A stretch of 64,000 nucleotides of DNA from Torreya grandis (Eukaryota; Streptophyta; Pinopsida; Cupressales; Taxaceae), in NCBI GenBank assembly GCA_037957365.1, contig JARHVA010003525.1:786001-850000 (forward strand), given 5' to 3'. Numbering within the stretch: the stretch's first letter is position 1; every line of letters starts with the position of its first letter. Below the pieces are notes generated by a model. The model did not search any database. It was not told the DNA's origin and saw only the letters and a list, made by a program, of their open reading frames with translations. Of the stretch, positions 1 through 11,942 are shown one piece after another. The translations under genes and the position numbers were made by a program.

Positions 1-2745
1 ATAATCAAGGGGAGTGGGGTGACTGGAAACATACAGATTGCTGGTGAAAACATAATGTTGAAGCGTGCACTGTCCAGTACAGATCCAGAGGTTGTGAAGA
101 ATGCTGGAAATGATCAGTACCGTAAAGGGCACTTTTCAGAGGCATTGTTTTTGTATGAAAGGGCAATTGCCTTATCTCCTGGACATGCCCTGTTTCACAG
201 CAATAAGAGTGCGGCACTTACAGGACTAGGGCGTTTGCAGGAAGCAATCCAGGAATGCTTGGAGGCAATCAAACTCGATCCTTCCTATGTTCGTGCTCGT
301 CAGAGACTTGCAACTCTCCATCTCAGGTATACTTGTTTATGTATATGCATCAATTCCTCTTTTTTCCCTTGAGAATAAAAAAATGAATTCCAGGCAAACA
401 AAACAGGTTTAAACGGGGAGAAGCACAAATTGCTCCGTTTTTATACAATTACTTTGAGCGTGAGATGCTAAATACCTTGGTTAAACTTTTCGTTGAAACA
501 CATAACAATGAATAAAACTGCAGAAAGTAAAAGGAATCAAACCACAAAAGAGACATAAGACTTAATTGTCCTTCGTTTTTTCGATGTGCAATGCAGATTG
601 GGGGAAATAGAAAATGCCAAAACACACTTAAAGATAGCTGAGCAGCTGCCAGATCGGAGTGACATGCAGACACTACAAGCAGTGGAAGTTTACCTAATCA
701 AATGTACAGAATCTCGGAAGATAGGAGACTGGAGAGGTGTTTTGAGAGAGAGCAATGGAGCAATTATTGCAGGTGCCGATTCTGCACCGCAGGTTTGGAG
801 ACCGGGGGAACTCTCACCCGTTTTTAATGAAAAGCTTTATTGACAATTTTGGTTGCATCCTATCTTGGGCTACTCTAATCAGCCGATTTTGTTTTCATAC
901 TTTGCTTGTAGTTCTTTGCATCTAAAGCAGAAGCTTTACTAAAGCTCCACAGATTCGATGAGGCAGATGGGGTTCTGTTGGCTGCACCCAAGATAGTAGT
1001 TGATACATCTGCCAGGTTTTTTGGGATTAGAGGAAATTCTTATCTACTACTGGTCCAATCTCAGGTCGATATGGCATTGGGAAGGTAAGACATCATGAAT
1101 GAGTTCTGATCAAACTTCTCTCAATCGCATTTTTGCTGTATGAGGTTTCTGTGAAGGTTTAGTTAGAAAAGCTGGTAAATGAATAACTAAGCCCATCTAG
1201 ACAATTTTCTGTAACATCATGCGATTCAAATGCACACAAATGATCTTTAAGTTTCAACGCAGTGTATCATTCTTTTGAAACTTGCAGCATCTATTTCTCA
1301 TCCTCAGGACTGCTATTTTAACATTCATTTCCAGCTCATGAGACACATTAGAGATCAGTCATGGAAGAAATGACTACTCGTGATAAATGGGTTATTGAAG
1401 GAATGGTTCGAGTATTAAATACCACACATTTATCCCAAAAAATGATATGGTAGTTGGATACCATTGGACCATAAAGTAGAATAGAAGTCAGTGTGTAGCT
1501 AGAGGCATGACCAATGAAGATGGTGTCTGCAGGTGTGAAAGTGCAGTTGCAAATGCAGAAAGAGCAGCTCGTCTGGATCTAAATAATCACGAGGTGACTG
1601 CATTTCTTAGAAAGGCAAGAGCTGTGGTTGATGCCCGCAAAACTGGAAATGCTCTGTTCAAAGCTTGCAAGTATTTTGATGCATGCACAGCATACGGAGA
1701 AGGGCTTGAACAGGATCCTGTCAATGCAATTTTGCTATGCAATAGAGCAGCATGCAGGTCTAAGATTGGGCAATGGGAAAAGGCAGTGGAGGATTGTAAT
1801 GCTGCTTTGAGCATTCAACCCAACTATTTTAAGGCTTTGCTTAGACGAGCAGACTCGAATGCTAAGGTAAGCCAAGCTCGGCCTTGTGATTCTAATGGCC
1901 ACATGCCATGTTTTATGTACTTCAATTTTTCATCAGTTTTACGGATTTTCTTCTTAAGACAAATCGAGTAGGTTTTAGATTCATCTTTTTAGATGATCAT
2001 GATTTCTTAAACATTAACAGCTTGAGCGATGGGAGGAATCTATAAGGGATTATGAAGCTTTGAGAAGAGATGTGCCTGGGGACATAGAAGTAGCTCAGGC
2101 TCTTTTTGATGTGCAAGTAGCATTGAAGAAATCGCGTGGAGAGGAGATTAATAACATGAAATCTGGAGGGGAAATTGAGGTGGTTTCTAGCAATGATCAA
2201 TTTAGAGCAGCAATTACTGCACCTGGTAAGATTTTGTTACATTTCTCTATGCATTGTTATTGATTTAACTTTTATGACAGGGTTCCCTGGTGTCATAGCT
2301 GCATCATACGTTTTTTGTTAAGTAGTGTAGGTGTATCTTGTTCATTGACAGGACTGTTGGGTTCACTGTACAGGTTTAGCAGTTGTCCATTTCAGTTCAA
2401 GAACAAGTGAGAGATGCAAGCAGATTTCTCCATTTGTTGATCACCTTTGCAAGAGATATCCATCTGTAAATTTTCTTAAGGTAACATTGCTCAATACACC
2501 ATGTTAAAGATTTGCTATTTAGTTGGTGTGGTCTTTTTTAAGGGTTCGACCCTGGGCTAATTTCTTTATATGTTTCTTATCTGGATGCGAAGGTCGATGT
2601 GCAAGAGAACCTTTTTTTGGCAAAGTTGGAGAATGTGAGTTGTGTACCAACATTCAAAATTTACAAAAATGGTTCCAAAGTGAAAGAAATCATTTGCCCA
2701 TGCCAGCAAGTGTTGGAGAACTCGGTAAAACATTATAGTCTTTAG
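1..2745 (+). CDS. TTL: TTL-family protein: TPR repeats plus thioredoxin-like domain (5'-partial, 7 exons)
   Basis: Exons read at 1-326, 597-792, 912-1084, 1533-1866, 2021-2225, 2374-2480 and 2593-2745. Introns are 112-448 bp, all GT-AG, and phases join cleanly into 497 codons plus TAG at 2743-2745. The frame is open at base 1, so the start lies upstream; family members are near 700 residues, so about 200 N-terminal residues are missing. Residues ~33-135 form a first TPR block (AGNDQYRKGHFSEAL, AIKLDPSYVRARQRLA). Exon 4 holds a second block (AVEDCNAALSIQPNYFKALL). Residues ~395-497 are the thioredoxin-like domain, ending SVKHYSL. The usual WCGPCK site reads TSERCK, so the first cysteine is lost and a redox role is unlikely. 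Known TTL proteins are plant scaffold or co-chaperone-like factors in ABA/osmotic stress, brassinosteroid and cellulose-synthase regulation. The paralogue number cannot be assigned. The gene looks intact and functional. Confidence 0.95.
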
Positions 2746-3400
2746 GCAGCAGTGAGAGTGGGATTAGTTTTTCAAGAACGAATAAAGTGGATCCTCACCA
2801 CAACTTTGTCACATTCTTTTAGGCCTGGACTGGACTGGACTTTGTTTCAGACAGGCTTTCGTATTTCATCAATATGACCGTGCTCGTGCCTTGTTTGCAC
2901 TCTTTCCACTTGTGTTCATTTTGTCCTTTCGTCGGTAAAATGCAAAGCAGGGCCTTGTTCCGCACCATTTTGTTGAAAATCAGCAAAGAAAGTGTTGAGT
3001 TGTACTTTGTTGAATTCAGGTGGAAAGGGGCAGTGGGACACAAATACAGATGATTTTCGCACCTGCATCTGTTTCGCATCATCTTTACTGTACATATTTT
3101 GGATGGATCAAGAAAAATTCATTCTCTACTTGTAGAGAGACTCTTCTTTGAAAAATGTATATTAAGCCAGGAGCCCACCCCACGTTATTGTCCTCTCCTG
3201 TACTGAAATTATTTCGAGTGGCATGATTGGCTTAGTCATATGATTTATATGCAGTATACAATTGAATTCACTCAAAAGTTAAGTTTCTCCATTCATTCAT
3301 GTGTAAGCTGTTGCTATGCTGATTGTACCAAACAATTGGCTTTCATAAAAAATAAAGGCAGCTATTGTAGGAATATGTGACCAAATAATTGTCATCTCTG
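2746..3400 (+). promoter_or_regulatory. Probable 3' UTR of the TTL gene with candidate poly(A) signals
   Basis: No open coding sequence continues after TAG 2743-2745. AATAAA hexamers occur at 2781-2786 and 3351-3356. The first is only 36 bases past the stop; the second would give a more typical UTR length of about 0.6 kb. Short ORFs here look like chance. Only transcript data would say which site is used. Confidence 0.4.
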
Positions 3401-4767
3401 CCTCCCCTTTGTTTGACCATTCTGTGTCATCTTTTAACTTTTTTAAAAAACTGAAATAAACGATAACTATTCATTTTGACACCCAATTTAGTGAAAGATT
3501 CACTAATATGCTCAAAACAAGACTCCTTTCAACTTATCCAACCCATAACCTAGTTGAACGTGCAAGCTTTTTTCCCAATTTTTTTTAAGGATCTTTTTTC
3601 TTTAAGAAGTTACTTTGTGCTATGTCTAATCTTTTGATTTAGTTTGATTATGTCTCTAATCATTACAATGTGCCTAACCAATTGTATTTATATGTTAATC
3701 TAGCTTATTCATTGTTTCTTCTTTATAAATTATCTTGTTCTCTATGTCATCTTTAAACTTAATTTCAATGGAATTCAAAATTTTAATAATTTAAAAAAAA
3801 AAAAAAAGTCTCCAACCATAATCGAGATGTTGGTTAACTATATTGTATTGTTTTATCTCTTTTGGACAAACCACATCATTTACCTCGTACATAAATATGA
3901 TGAACAAAAAATAAGTATTAAATCATCATGATAAATCATACACTTAAAAAAAAAATTGATTAGTAGATTAATTACCTATATTTTTATATAAGCTGAAACC
4001 AAAAAGCTGAAAGCTAAGAGACAAACAAATATAAAGTAGAATCATAATGCCAATGATCATATTTTTACTTTGACCTCTATAATTGAAAAGGCTAAGGTGG
4101 TTTTTGTTGTTTTGTAAATTTTTTCAAAGCTTTAAACACTATCCCTCAACATTTGCTCATTGATAGACGTTGAGCTTTGTGTTTGCCAAAGTTATTGATA
4201 TCATTGGTTAGGATACTCTACAAGCCCATTGTTGTCAAAGTGCACACAAATGTTGGTGAGACACAAGGGGTATGAATTGTCATTAGGGTTAAATAGGGTT
4301 GTTGACTCTCCTCTACATTTTTTGGTCTTTACATATATGACCTTGATGGGATCATGCCAAGTTGCCTAGATACATATAGTTGTTCGTTCTACAAAGTTTG
4401 TATTGTTATTCTTCTATTTGCAGACACCATCATTTTGATGTTCCATTTAAAGTCTAGGAGGACAACTACATATCTTAGCTTCCTTTTGTGACACACATGG
4501 TCCTTAGATAAATTCTAAGAAAACAAAAGGTATGGTTTTTATTATGTCAAAGTATAATGTCAAACAAGTTTTCCTTATATATAAAGGTCAAAGAGTTGAG
4601 ATGGTCTCATGTATTTTACCCTTTTTTGAGTCACATTGTTTATGCTTTGATATGCCCAATATGAATGTTGCCCTTATACTAGTCACAACATGGGAAGTTC
4701 CTCTAGCGTGGGACTAATTTTGTAGAACAACTTCCAGAGGCAGTTGGTTCTATATTTACTCTAATGT
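3400..4767. other. Intergenic sequence, no recognised gene
   Basis: AT-rich sequence with a 16-base A run near 3792-3807. A 61-codon ORF at 4532-4717 (+) has no motif I recognise. It is probably old decayed repeat, but no LTR, PBS or domain can be supported. Confidence 0.5.
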
Positions 4768-5213
4768 TGTAGACACTAAAATTTAAGAATTGATACTTGA
4801 CAATGTTAGTTTTGACTTACTTTCACCTTACAAGGCTCATGGCTACAAACATGACTTATATTTACCATTCCCTCACATCTTCATGCCTTCTACAAGTCTT
4901 AGCCTTCCCAAGTTGCTCTTAGTCATTTATAATGAACCTTAATTTGTGCCAACCCAACTCTCTATCTTACTTAGACATCTCTAGATTATCAAATCAATGT
5001 TCGTGTCTCCCAAATGGTAATGTCAAACTCAGAACATACTATCTAAGTTTAATGGTTTTGTCCTGTGCTAAACAACGATCAAATTCCAAATTCAAATATT
5101 CTTATGGGTCAACCCGTACATTTTACATATTGGTGGCATAAAAAAATACCCAAAGATTTGCTTATAAATACAAAATAAGTGTAAGTCTATTATCTATCTA
5201 GCACTTATCTAGC
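4768..5213 (+). mobile_element. Start of a Tat/Ogre-like LTR (element E), cut by insertion of element A
   Basis: The stretch begins TGTAGACACTAAAATTTAAG at 4768. The same terminus ends the LTR of element C (GGTGTCTACA at 48446-48455, read on the minus strand) and, as TATAGACACC, starts the LTR of element D at 31443. It is broken at 5213 by the 5' LTR of element A and should resume after 29403. The far end and PBS were not found, so assignment to the gag remnant at 30.9-31.4 kb is inference. Confidence 0.4.
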
Positions 5214-6851
5214 AAGCACATCCCGATTTCTCACTAAGTTAATTTGCCTAATTATCCATGGATTATTATGGTTGTTAAATTGATTAATTATTATTTAACT
5301 AAGCTATAAGTCATATGCTTTATGGGATAGTTGTATGTTGTTTTGATTACATGATTTTATTGCTATAAGTTAACTGTATTGTATATTCTTTACGTTATGA
5401 TCATATTGATTTGTTGTTACAACAATATTTTATATTTATCATGATGTTACAGGGTAACTACCTTCTTGTCACGAGTTGGATGTAGGATAGATCCATCTCT
5501 CAAAGCATGATGGAGGGAAAGCATCATCGTCGAAGAGAGTGGCGTAGATGGAGGTGTTGAGGGATGACAAAAAATGACTAGAACCCATGCACACACCACG
5601 ATAGATAGAACTCATTAAATGCTTTGTTTGAATTGTTAGCTTTAGTACATATTTGATATTATTTGCATTTAGATAATTAATTGTGTGTTAGTTGTGATTT
5701 AGTTCAGTTTAATGTTTGTGAGGATATAATTTTGTGTGATTATATTATAGTTGTTATACGTAGATTAAGTGTATAATGTTGCTTTTGATTGTATTGAGTT
5801 ATCGTATTCATGATTGTTAATACTAATGCTTTACGAGAAAGTAAATCTACATGAATAATATCTATTTACTACTGTCTATAGACCAACTAATATGTCTTTA
5901 TAATGTTTTCGAACATTAGTTGGTTATCATTATGATATTTGAGAAATATCATTATTCGACTTAACACCTTAATATATAAAAATATAACTAAAGACATTTG
6001 ATATTCTATATAAAGTAGTAATAACAACGACTACGTTGTTATAATACTATTATGTTTTGGTATAACAATTATTTGATTTATCATTTCAATTGAAGAGTAT
6101 CATTGATACTAGTCACTTTATTATTCAAAGTCATAATGATTGTGTCACTTTTGCTAAGTTATTACAAAGATTAAATTGTTATCCTAAGCTATCTAATGAA
6201 CTAAACCTAGTCAACATTTGCATGCATAGACCATGGTGGCTTGCAAAGTGCTAGCTATCATTGATAATTATGTAAAAAACAGACTTTTGTGAAGTTGATA
6301 CATGAGCATGTAACATCAAAAAGACCACGTAGAAAATAAAAATATTAAAAGAAATGATTAAAATGTTTTGGAAAAAGTTCGAGAGAATTAGGGCTTTCTT
6401 AGATGTGTCAAAATGGAGTTAATTTGGATTAGTTACTGTTTTGGCAGATAATGGGGATTATGCATGATGGAACTATGATAACACTGTGAGTTCAATACAA
6501 TAGTTACATGCATTGCATGAAGAGGAAGGTCAATGGAAAATAATGATAAGAAGGGAGATGGAAAAGGGCACGACATGAAACAAGGAGAAGAAAGAAGAGC
6601 AGAGAGAGAAGGGTGACGATTATTCTGGTTCAAGTAGTATCAACCTGAAAACTATTGAAAGGTTAATAATGTTATTTAATTATTATTTGAAATAAGAAAT
6701 ATCTGAGAATATATTTGTCTCTTAGGATGTTGGGAAATAATTTACATTTTATTATTAGTGATACAGGTTTAGCCCTGTGGATGGCTCGGCAATCCACAAA
6801 ACTAAACGTATATCTCCTAAATCCTTAGGGAAGCAGACTAGTATTGTGTGA

Positions 6852-6858
<7 letters not shown>

Positions 6859-6891
<33 letters not shown>
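6859..6891. repeat. (TA)n microsatellite in the 5' LTR of A
   Basis: Uninterrupted TA of about 33 bases, preceded by GTGTGAGTGTGTG. The matching place in the 3' LTR instead has a (CA)n run near 26800-26833, so the locus changed independently in the two LTRs. Confidence 0.95.
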
Positions 6892-6892
<1 letters not shown>

Positions 6893-7419
6893 ATTGTATG
6901 TATATTTTCAATTGTCAATGAAAAATGTGAACTCTGATTTAGTTTGATAAATGAACAAAATGTTATAGAGGTTATGTGTATACCTTTATGAAATTCATTA
7001 TGGGTTTTTAGTTAATAAGAATGAATTGTTTTCTTTTGTTTCAAATACCGTGAATAAATGTATATATGAGCTGTGTACCTCTATTTTACAAAATCGTGAA
7101 CATATATGTAGGATTGTGTTCAATTATTTTTAAAACCATGATCCTAAATAACAAGACTTTGTGTATATTCATATAAAACCTAGTGTGATAAGGTAAGTCT
7201 GTAAAAATTAGTTATGCTTGAATCGAGGGATAAGATAGAACTACCATATAATGACATAGTGACTAGTTAAGTTCTATACCAACTCTGTACTCATAATATA
7301 GAAATCTGTGAGGTGACTATTATAACTATTTTGATGTTTAATAACATATACAACTCTGTATTCATAATATAGAGCGCAACCACAGAATTTTCAAGGACAC
7401 TGCTAGAAATGCATCTCAA

Positions 7420-8082
7420 GTGTTTCACTCTTTTGTTAAGACCATTATGGAAAGTGTCACAACAACTCATATTCGTGCTGCGGAGAAACCCCTATCTCAA
7501 ATTGAAAACCAAATTGTAGCCAAATGGAAGGTTTTAAACCAGATCCCTGGGTATAATAACTCCAAAATTCTACAGAGACTAAATACTAAATGGATCCCCC
7601 CAAAGCTTAACTGGATGAAACTCAACTTTGATGGGGCATCCAAGTCAGATGGTAAAGCTAGTGGAGGAGGAATTATAAGGAATGATAAAGGATGGATGAC
7701 TGCTATCTATGCTGGTGGAATAGGATGCCAGAGTAACAACTATGCTAAAGCAATGGCTCTACTATGGGGGTTAAAGTTGGCTATATCCCTAGGAATAAGG
7801 AACTTGAGTATACAAGGAGACTCTAAAATGGTCATAGATGCAGTTAATAAAGCATCAAATGTGGGAATTACACTAAAAGACATCATTACAAATATTTAAT
7901 TTCTTTTGCAAAAGTTCTCTGGAGTAGAGATTTCTCATATTTACAGAGAGGGAAACGGGGTTGCTGATGCTTGTGCCAATCTTGGTCAGCAATTTTCAGG
8001 TTGGAGGGTGTGGCGACAAGGTATTCATATTCCCTTAAACATTAGAGATATTGTTCAAAAAGAGATGACTTGTCAAAGATGA
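7420..8082 (+). pseudogene. RNase H domain, LINE-type (broken)
   Basis: This is the C-terminal RNase H of a non-LTR retrotransposon polyprotein, which degrades RNA in RNA-DNA hybrids. Visible motifs are KLNFDGASKSDGKASGGG (first Asp), AKAMALLWGLKLA where the catalytic Glu is Lys, IQGDSKMVIDAV (second Asp) and, past an in-frame TAA at 7897-7899, HIYREGNGVADACANLG (final His/Asp motif). The frame otherwise runs on to TGA at 8080-8082. No RT domain precedes it inside the insertion. The Glu-to-Lys change and the stop make it inactive. Confidence 0.8.
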
Positions 8083-9640
8083 GGCGCATTTATGACAAGG
8101 ATAGCTCTCGGAGGCGGTCCATTTGGAGAGGGCCATCGTGGATTTCAGAACTTGATAACTTTGGTATTTGTTTGACAATCATTCATGATTCATTGTATCA
8201 TGAGGTTGAGGCACGCGGGTCTCATTATGAAAATCAATGGGAAATAATTTCCAAGCATGGGAGTAGACAACGTCATCTCTGGAGAGTATTTCGAATAATG
8301 AGCCATCACATTTTCATTATGTATAAACGAAAACAAGGGTTAGCAACCATTTCAAAGCTGAAGGCTGAATTTAAGAACTCCACGATTTGGGTCTGCAAAT
8401 ACAAAATGGGAGGAGACCATATTCAAATAGAACCAGTCTCTTGCTATGAATTCAAAGATAATCCGCTGGTTTGGAATTATTGTAAAGAAGGGGGAATTAG
8501 CCCATATTTGGAAAGGCTTAATGGGTTCAACAAAAACTTGTTCAAACAATTTGCGAGATCCTGGTTAAATAGGCGGGTCACGGTGGGTAGAATCAGTTTT
8601 GAAATCTCTGAAAAGGTGATTGCTATGGCCATGAGAATGGCCATGCAGGGAATAAAACTTCAAAGGAAAATAAAAATTATGGATCTTGCAAGCCACAAAC
8701 TGTTTCTAGGAGAGGGAGAAGAACTTGTCCCGTATCAAAGAGGATTCGAGCAAGCTAAACTTTCAGAGCCATGGGACGGAGTGTGCTTCATTCTCATGAA
8801 GTAATTCACGCTCGAAGGTCGATTTACCAGGGCCTAATTTTCTACTTATACAACTTTCACCGAGCCCTTGAGCCATCCAAGACTATCAGAATTGATAGTG
8901 GAGACATTCCTTCTAATCCGGTGTCTGGAGATGCTATTGATGAGTCCTTATTTTCCACTGCTCCTACCAAAACAAAAGATGTTTCTTTCTCCACCCCAGA
9001 AGAGACCCCTGTTGACACTCCCAGCTCCTTTGCGAGCAAGAAGGGCAAGAAGAGAAAGGTTGATGAGGAGGAAGAGAATATTAGAGAGACCACGGAGGGG
9101 ACCCACAAAAATCTGGGTAGGGCCACGGGGGGCCAAGGTGGTAAATCTTATAAGTCTTCCAAAATTAATAAGGAAGGCTTCTCCTCCGGAGTTCGAAGGT
9201 CAGGGAAGATTGTTGGTAAACCTGCCCCAAAGGCCAGACTGATTGATTACTCGGAAAGTGCTTCGAAGGAAGCAACCCAGGAGGAAGAGTCTAAGGAGCT
9301 AGAAATCCAAGAAAATTTTGAGGACACTGGAGGGAAGTAGGAGACTAGGGATTTTGAGGTTATTGAGGAGCATGGTGCTGACACTATGGAAACTACTGAC
9401 AATAAGGGGAAAATGTATGTCGAGGAAGCTGGTGAGGAAATAGAGAATGAAACTGATTGGAAATTTGAAATTGGGGCCCTGAAGGATCGTATTCAGAGGC
9501 TAGAGCAGAATTTCACCAAGGGACTCCAGAATACAATTCTCCTGAACATGTCTATGCTGAAAGAGGTGGGTAATACTGGAAATGCTGACAATGCGGAGAA
9601 TACTGAGAAAATTAATGATCTCAAATCAATGGTTATGTAA
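8070..9640 (+). pseudogene. Unrecognised element-borne ORF: N-terminal domain, NLS-like cluster, coiled coil (frameshifted)
   Basis: A frame of 244 codons runs 8070-8804; the reading then moves to another frame near 8826 (9340 TAG; resumes to 9640 TAA). In all it is a protein of about 520 residues. I do not recognise the family. The first half has a domain at 8406-8561 with the pattern NP-x-V-W, GG-I, Y-x-ER-x-x-G and FARSW, followed by RRVTVGRISFEISEKVIA. The second half has a basic cluster KKGKKRKVDEEEE that resembles a nuclear localisation signal, a Ser/Lys-rich linker, and a heptad-like stretch IGALKDRIQRLEQNF at 9467-9511. It follows the RNase H remnant and shares the insertion's poly(A) end, so it was mobilised with it. 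The 52-residue core recurs on the minus strand at 51159-51314. Confidence 0.65.
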
Positions 9641-11859
9641 GGAGAGTCCTCTCTGACTCTGGTCTTTCTGTTTTTTGTGTTTTGTTTCTGTGTCTGTTGT
9701 TTCTCGGCTAGTGCCGTTGTCTCTCTGAAGGCATATTTTGTTTGATTGCCTTCTTGTATTTTTGCTCTGTGAAGGGTTTGGCCCCTGGTTTGCTGCCTTA
9801 CCTTATCAAAAACATATACAAGTAGTGGATAATAGTGTCGAATTGGAAAACAATATAACTAGATTTTCACATACATATATATACAGGGTCGTATGACTTG
9901 TATATCATTTATGTGAAAGGATATTAGGTGCAATTTCTATTATGAAACATGTAGTGTGTTAAGGAATCATTAAGCATATGAGTTTTTATATATGGAAAAT
10001 TTGACACGGTCGAACTTGAAATAATACATATGTTAATGTATGTGAACTGATGCATAGACTATTGTAAGGTTCGAATATGTATATAAACTGTGCAAAGGTT
10101 TGGTTGTCATATGAACTAAGTTGGATGTCGATTGATTTATTTTGATACTCATAAAACTCGGATAAGTATAGACTTACAGTATGTGAAAAGGGTAGAATAT
10201 TAGATTTAAGTTGTTAGTTGATTATAGTACAATGGTTATCAAAGAAACAATATATAAACCTAAGGACCCAAAACAATGGACAATAGGGGTTGACGATGTT
10301 AAAATCATATGTTTAACTAGAATGCTATTCTATGAATAGATAAATATTTAATGTTTTATTTGAATCATTCGTAGTTCATAATGGAGATAAAAATGATTGT
10401 TTGTTAGTACAAAACATTATTTTTATGTATGAACAAAATACTTTTATTCAGTACTTTTTATGTGTGTATTTAATATGCAAAAGTACATAGATATATGAAA
10501 TATATCTGTATGAGAAACTTAAGTAGCCATACACATATATAACATATATTTGAACATAGGAGATGTATGCTTATAATTATGGGTTTTGATTAAGTCATAG
10601 AACCTTGAGGGATATGACACTATGATTATATGCATGTAGCCTCCTAAATGTACAACCAATTATATCAATGAAAGATTATGTATCATGTGAGTTAAGAATT
10701 TGTTTATGAGATATTTAATCTCAAAAATTATTATGACTGACTTCTTATTGTTTGAAAAATGTATACATGGAAAATAAACTGTGATATGTTGAATGCCATA
10801 GATGTCCTACTTTTGAGTTAATTAGAAACATGCAATCTAAATTATACCTAGTTGGTATATGCTGTATTCATTTATATTTATTATTTATATGGAAAATAAT
10901 ATAGTAGAGAATCATTGCATACATTTGACAGACTAAATATACGTACTTTGATTATTTTTGTATTTAGAATGTTTTATTCTTGATGATAAGAAGTAATCCA
11001 TATGAATTTGTTGGTTATATTTTATATTTATCAAATATCGTATTATTGGTACTAAATAAATGGTGAGATGAACTTCACTATTTTACTTAGCATCACCAAT
11101 GTCATATAAAGGTAATCCAATCAAGTGATTATGAATTTGACTGATCATAGAGATCAATAACTATTTAAAATTTTTGACCAAAATAATGTTTAGTTAAAAA
11201 TTGTCCTTTCATATATATGATTTACATGTTTGTGCGATATCATGTTAGAATGTATTTTCTTTATGGTACACATCATGTATTAGATATCTTACAACACATG
11301 GATACTAGCTTGTCTCTCTAGATTCTTGCACCGTCACTATTTACCCATTCATGAAGGGAGGGCCATTCCCTGATTGAGTGATTATGTGAGAGATAGATGC
11401 CCTGTGGTTGATATAGAAGAGCATTCAAATGATACACTCCCTCCCGACAACAGTACTTATTTAGAGACTACACTTGAGATTATCATAGATACTGTAGTTC
11501 GTGATGACTCATGCTCTATGGAGCCTTATATCTTGTATTATATTTATTATTGAAATAATATTCTTGATGAAAATGTAATTATTTACTCATTTATATATTG
11601 ACAACAGTGGTTGTATTATTGTACAACCATGATTGAAAATATGTAATTACTTTCTATATGTAGTTATGTTTGGTTTCATATGATGATAGTGATTAGTAAC
11701 TAATAGATGTTACATATTTATTTATGGTTAACATAATTAGTGTGTTATACTTAGATCACTAATTAGATTCTTGTGGTGAAATCTAATGTAAGAATACATG
11801 GATTTAATTTTTAAAAAAATTACGTTATTTTAGTAAATTTTAGTGGAAATATTACATTG

Positions 11860-11870
11860 TGGTATCAGAG
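11860..11870 (+). promoter_or_regulatory. Primer-binding site of element A
   Basis: TGGTATCAGAG lies three bases after the end of the 5' LTR. It matches the standard plant retroelement PBS complementary to the 3' end of initiator tRNA-Met. Confidence 0.9.
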
Positions 11871-11942
11871 TTGTGATTCAAACTTTAATATAAAAATGAG
11901 TCCATTAATATTTTCATATCATTTTATTTAGCAAAAAAGAGA

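Larger units (their letters stand above)
7353..9810 (+). mobile_element. LINE-like retroinsertion with RNase H remnant and unknown ORF, inside the 5' LTR of A
   Basis: The 3' LTR of A is continuous across this point (27349-27363), while the 5' LTR is split. AACATATACA occurs at 7343-7352 and again at 9811-9820: a 10 bp target-site duplication. The inserted segment ends in CTTATCAAA plus A residues, as expected of target-primed retrotransposition. It has no LTRs and no RT, only an RNase H remnant (7420-8082) followed by about 1.6 kb of other coding sequence. It is therefore a 5'-truncated LINE with an extra downstream ORF, or a chimeric retrocopied transcript. Confidence 0.75.
5214..11856 (+). 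repeat. 5' LTR of element A (split by the insertion at 7353-9820)
   Basis: It aligns in order with 16335-16503 plus 25154-29403: for example, ACTAAGTTAATTTGCCTAAT at 5232 matches ACTAAGTTAATTTACCTGAT in the 3' copy. It ends TATTACA at 11856, three bases before the PBS. About 4.2 kb long after the LINE-like insertion is removed. It holds a (TA)n run at 6859-6891. Confidence 0.88.

Noticed and set aside
2819..3082. 87-codon minus-strand ORF in the 3' UTR of the TTL gene
   Set aside because: No motif, no conserved pattern, and it overlaps the likely UTR; a chance frame.
4532..5141. Small + strand ORFs (61 and 69 codons) before element A
   Set aside because: No recognised domain or splice signals; the second lies within an LTR-like start. 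Probably chance.
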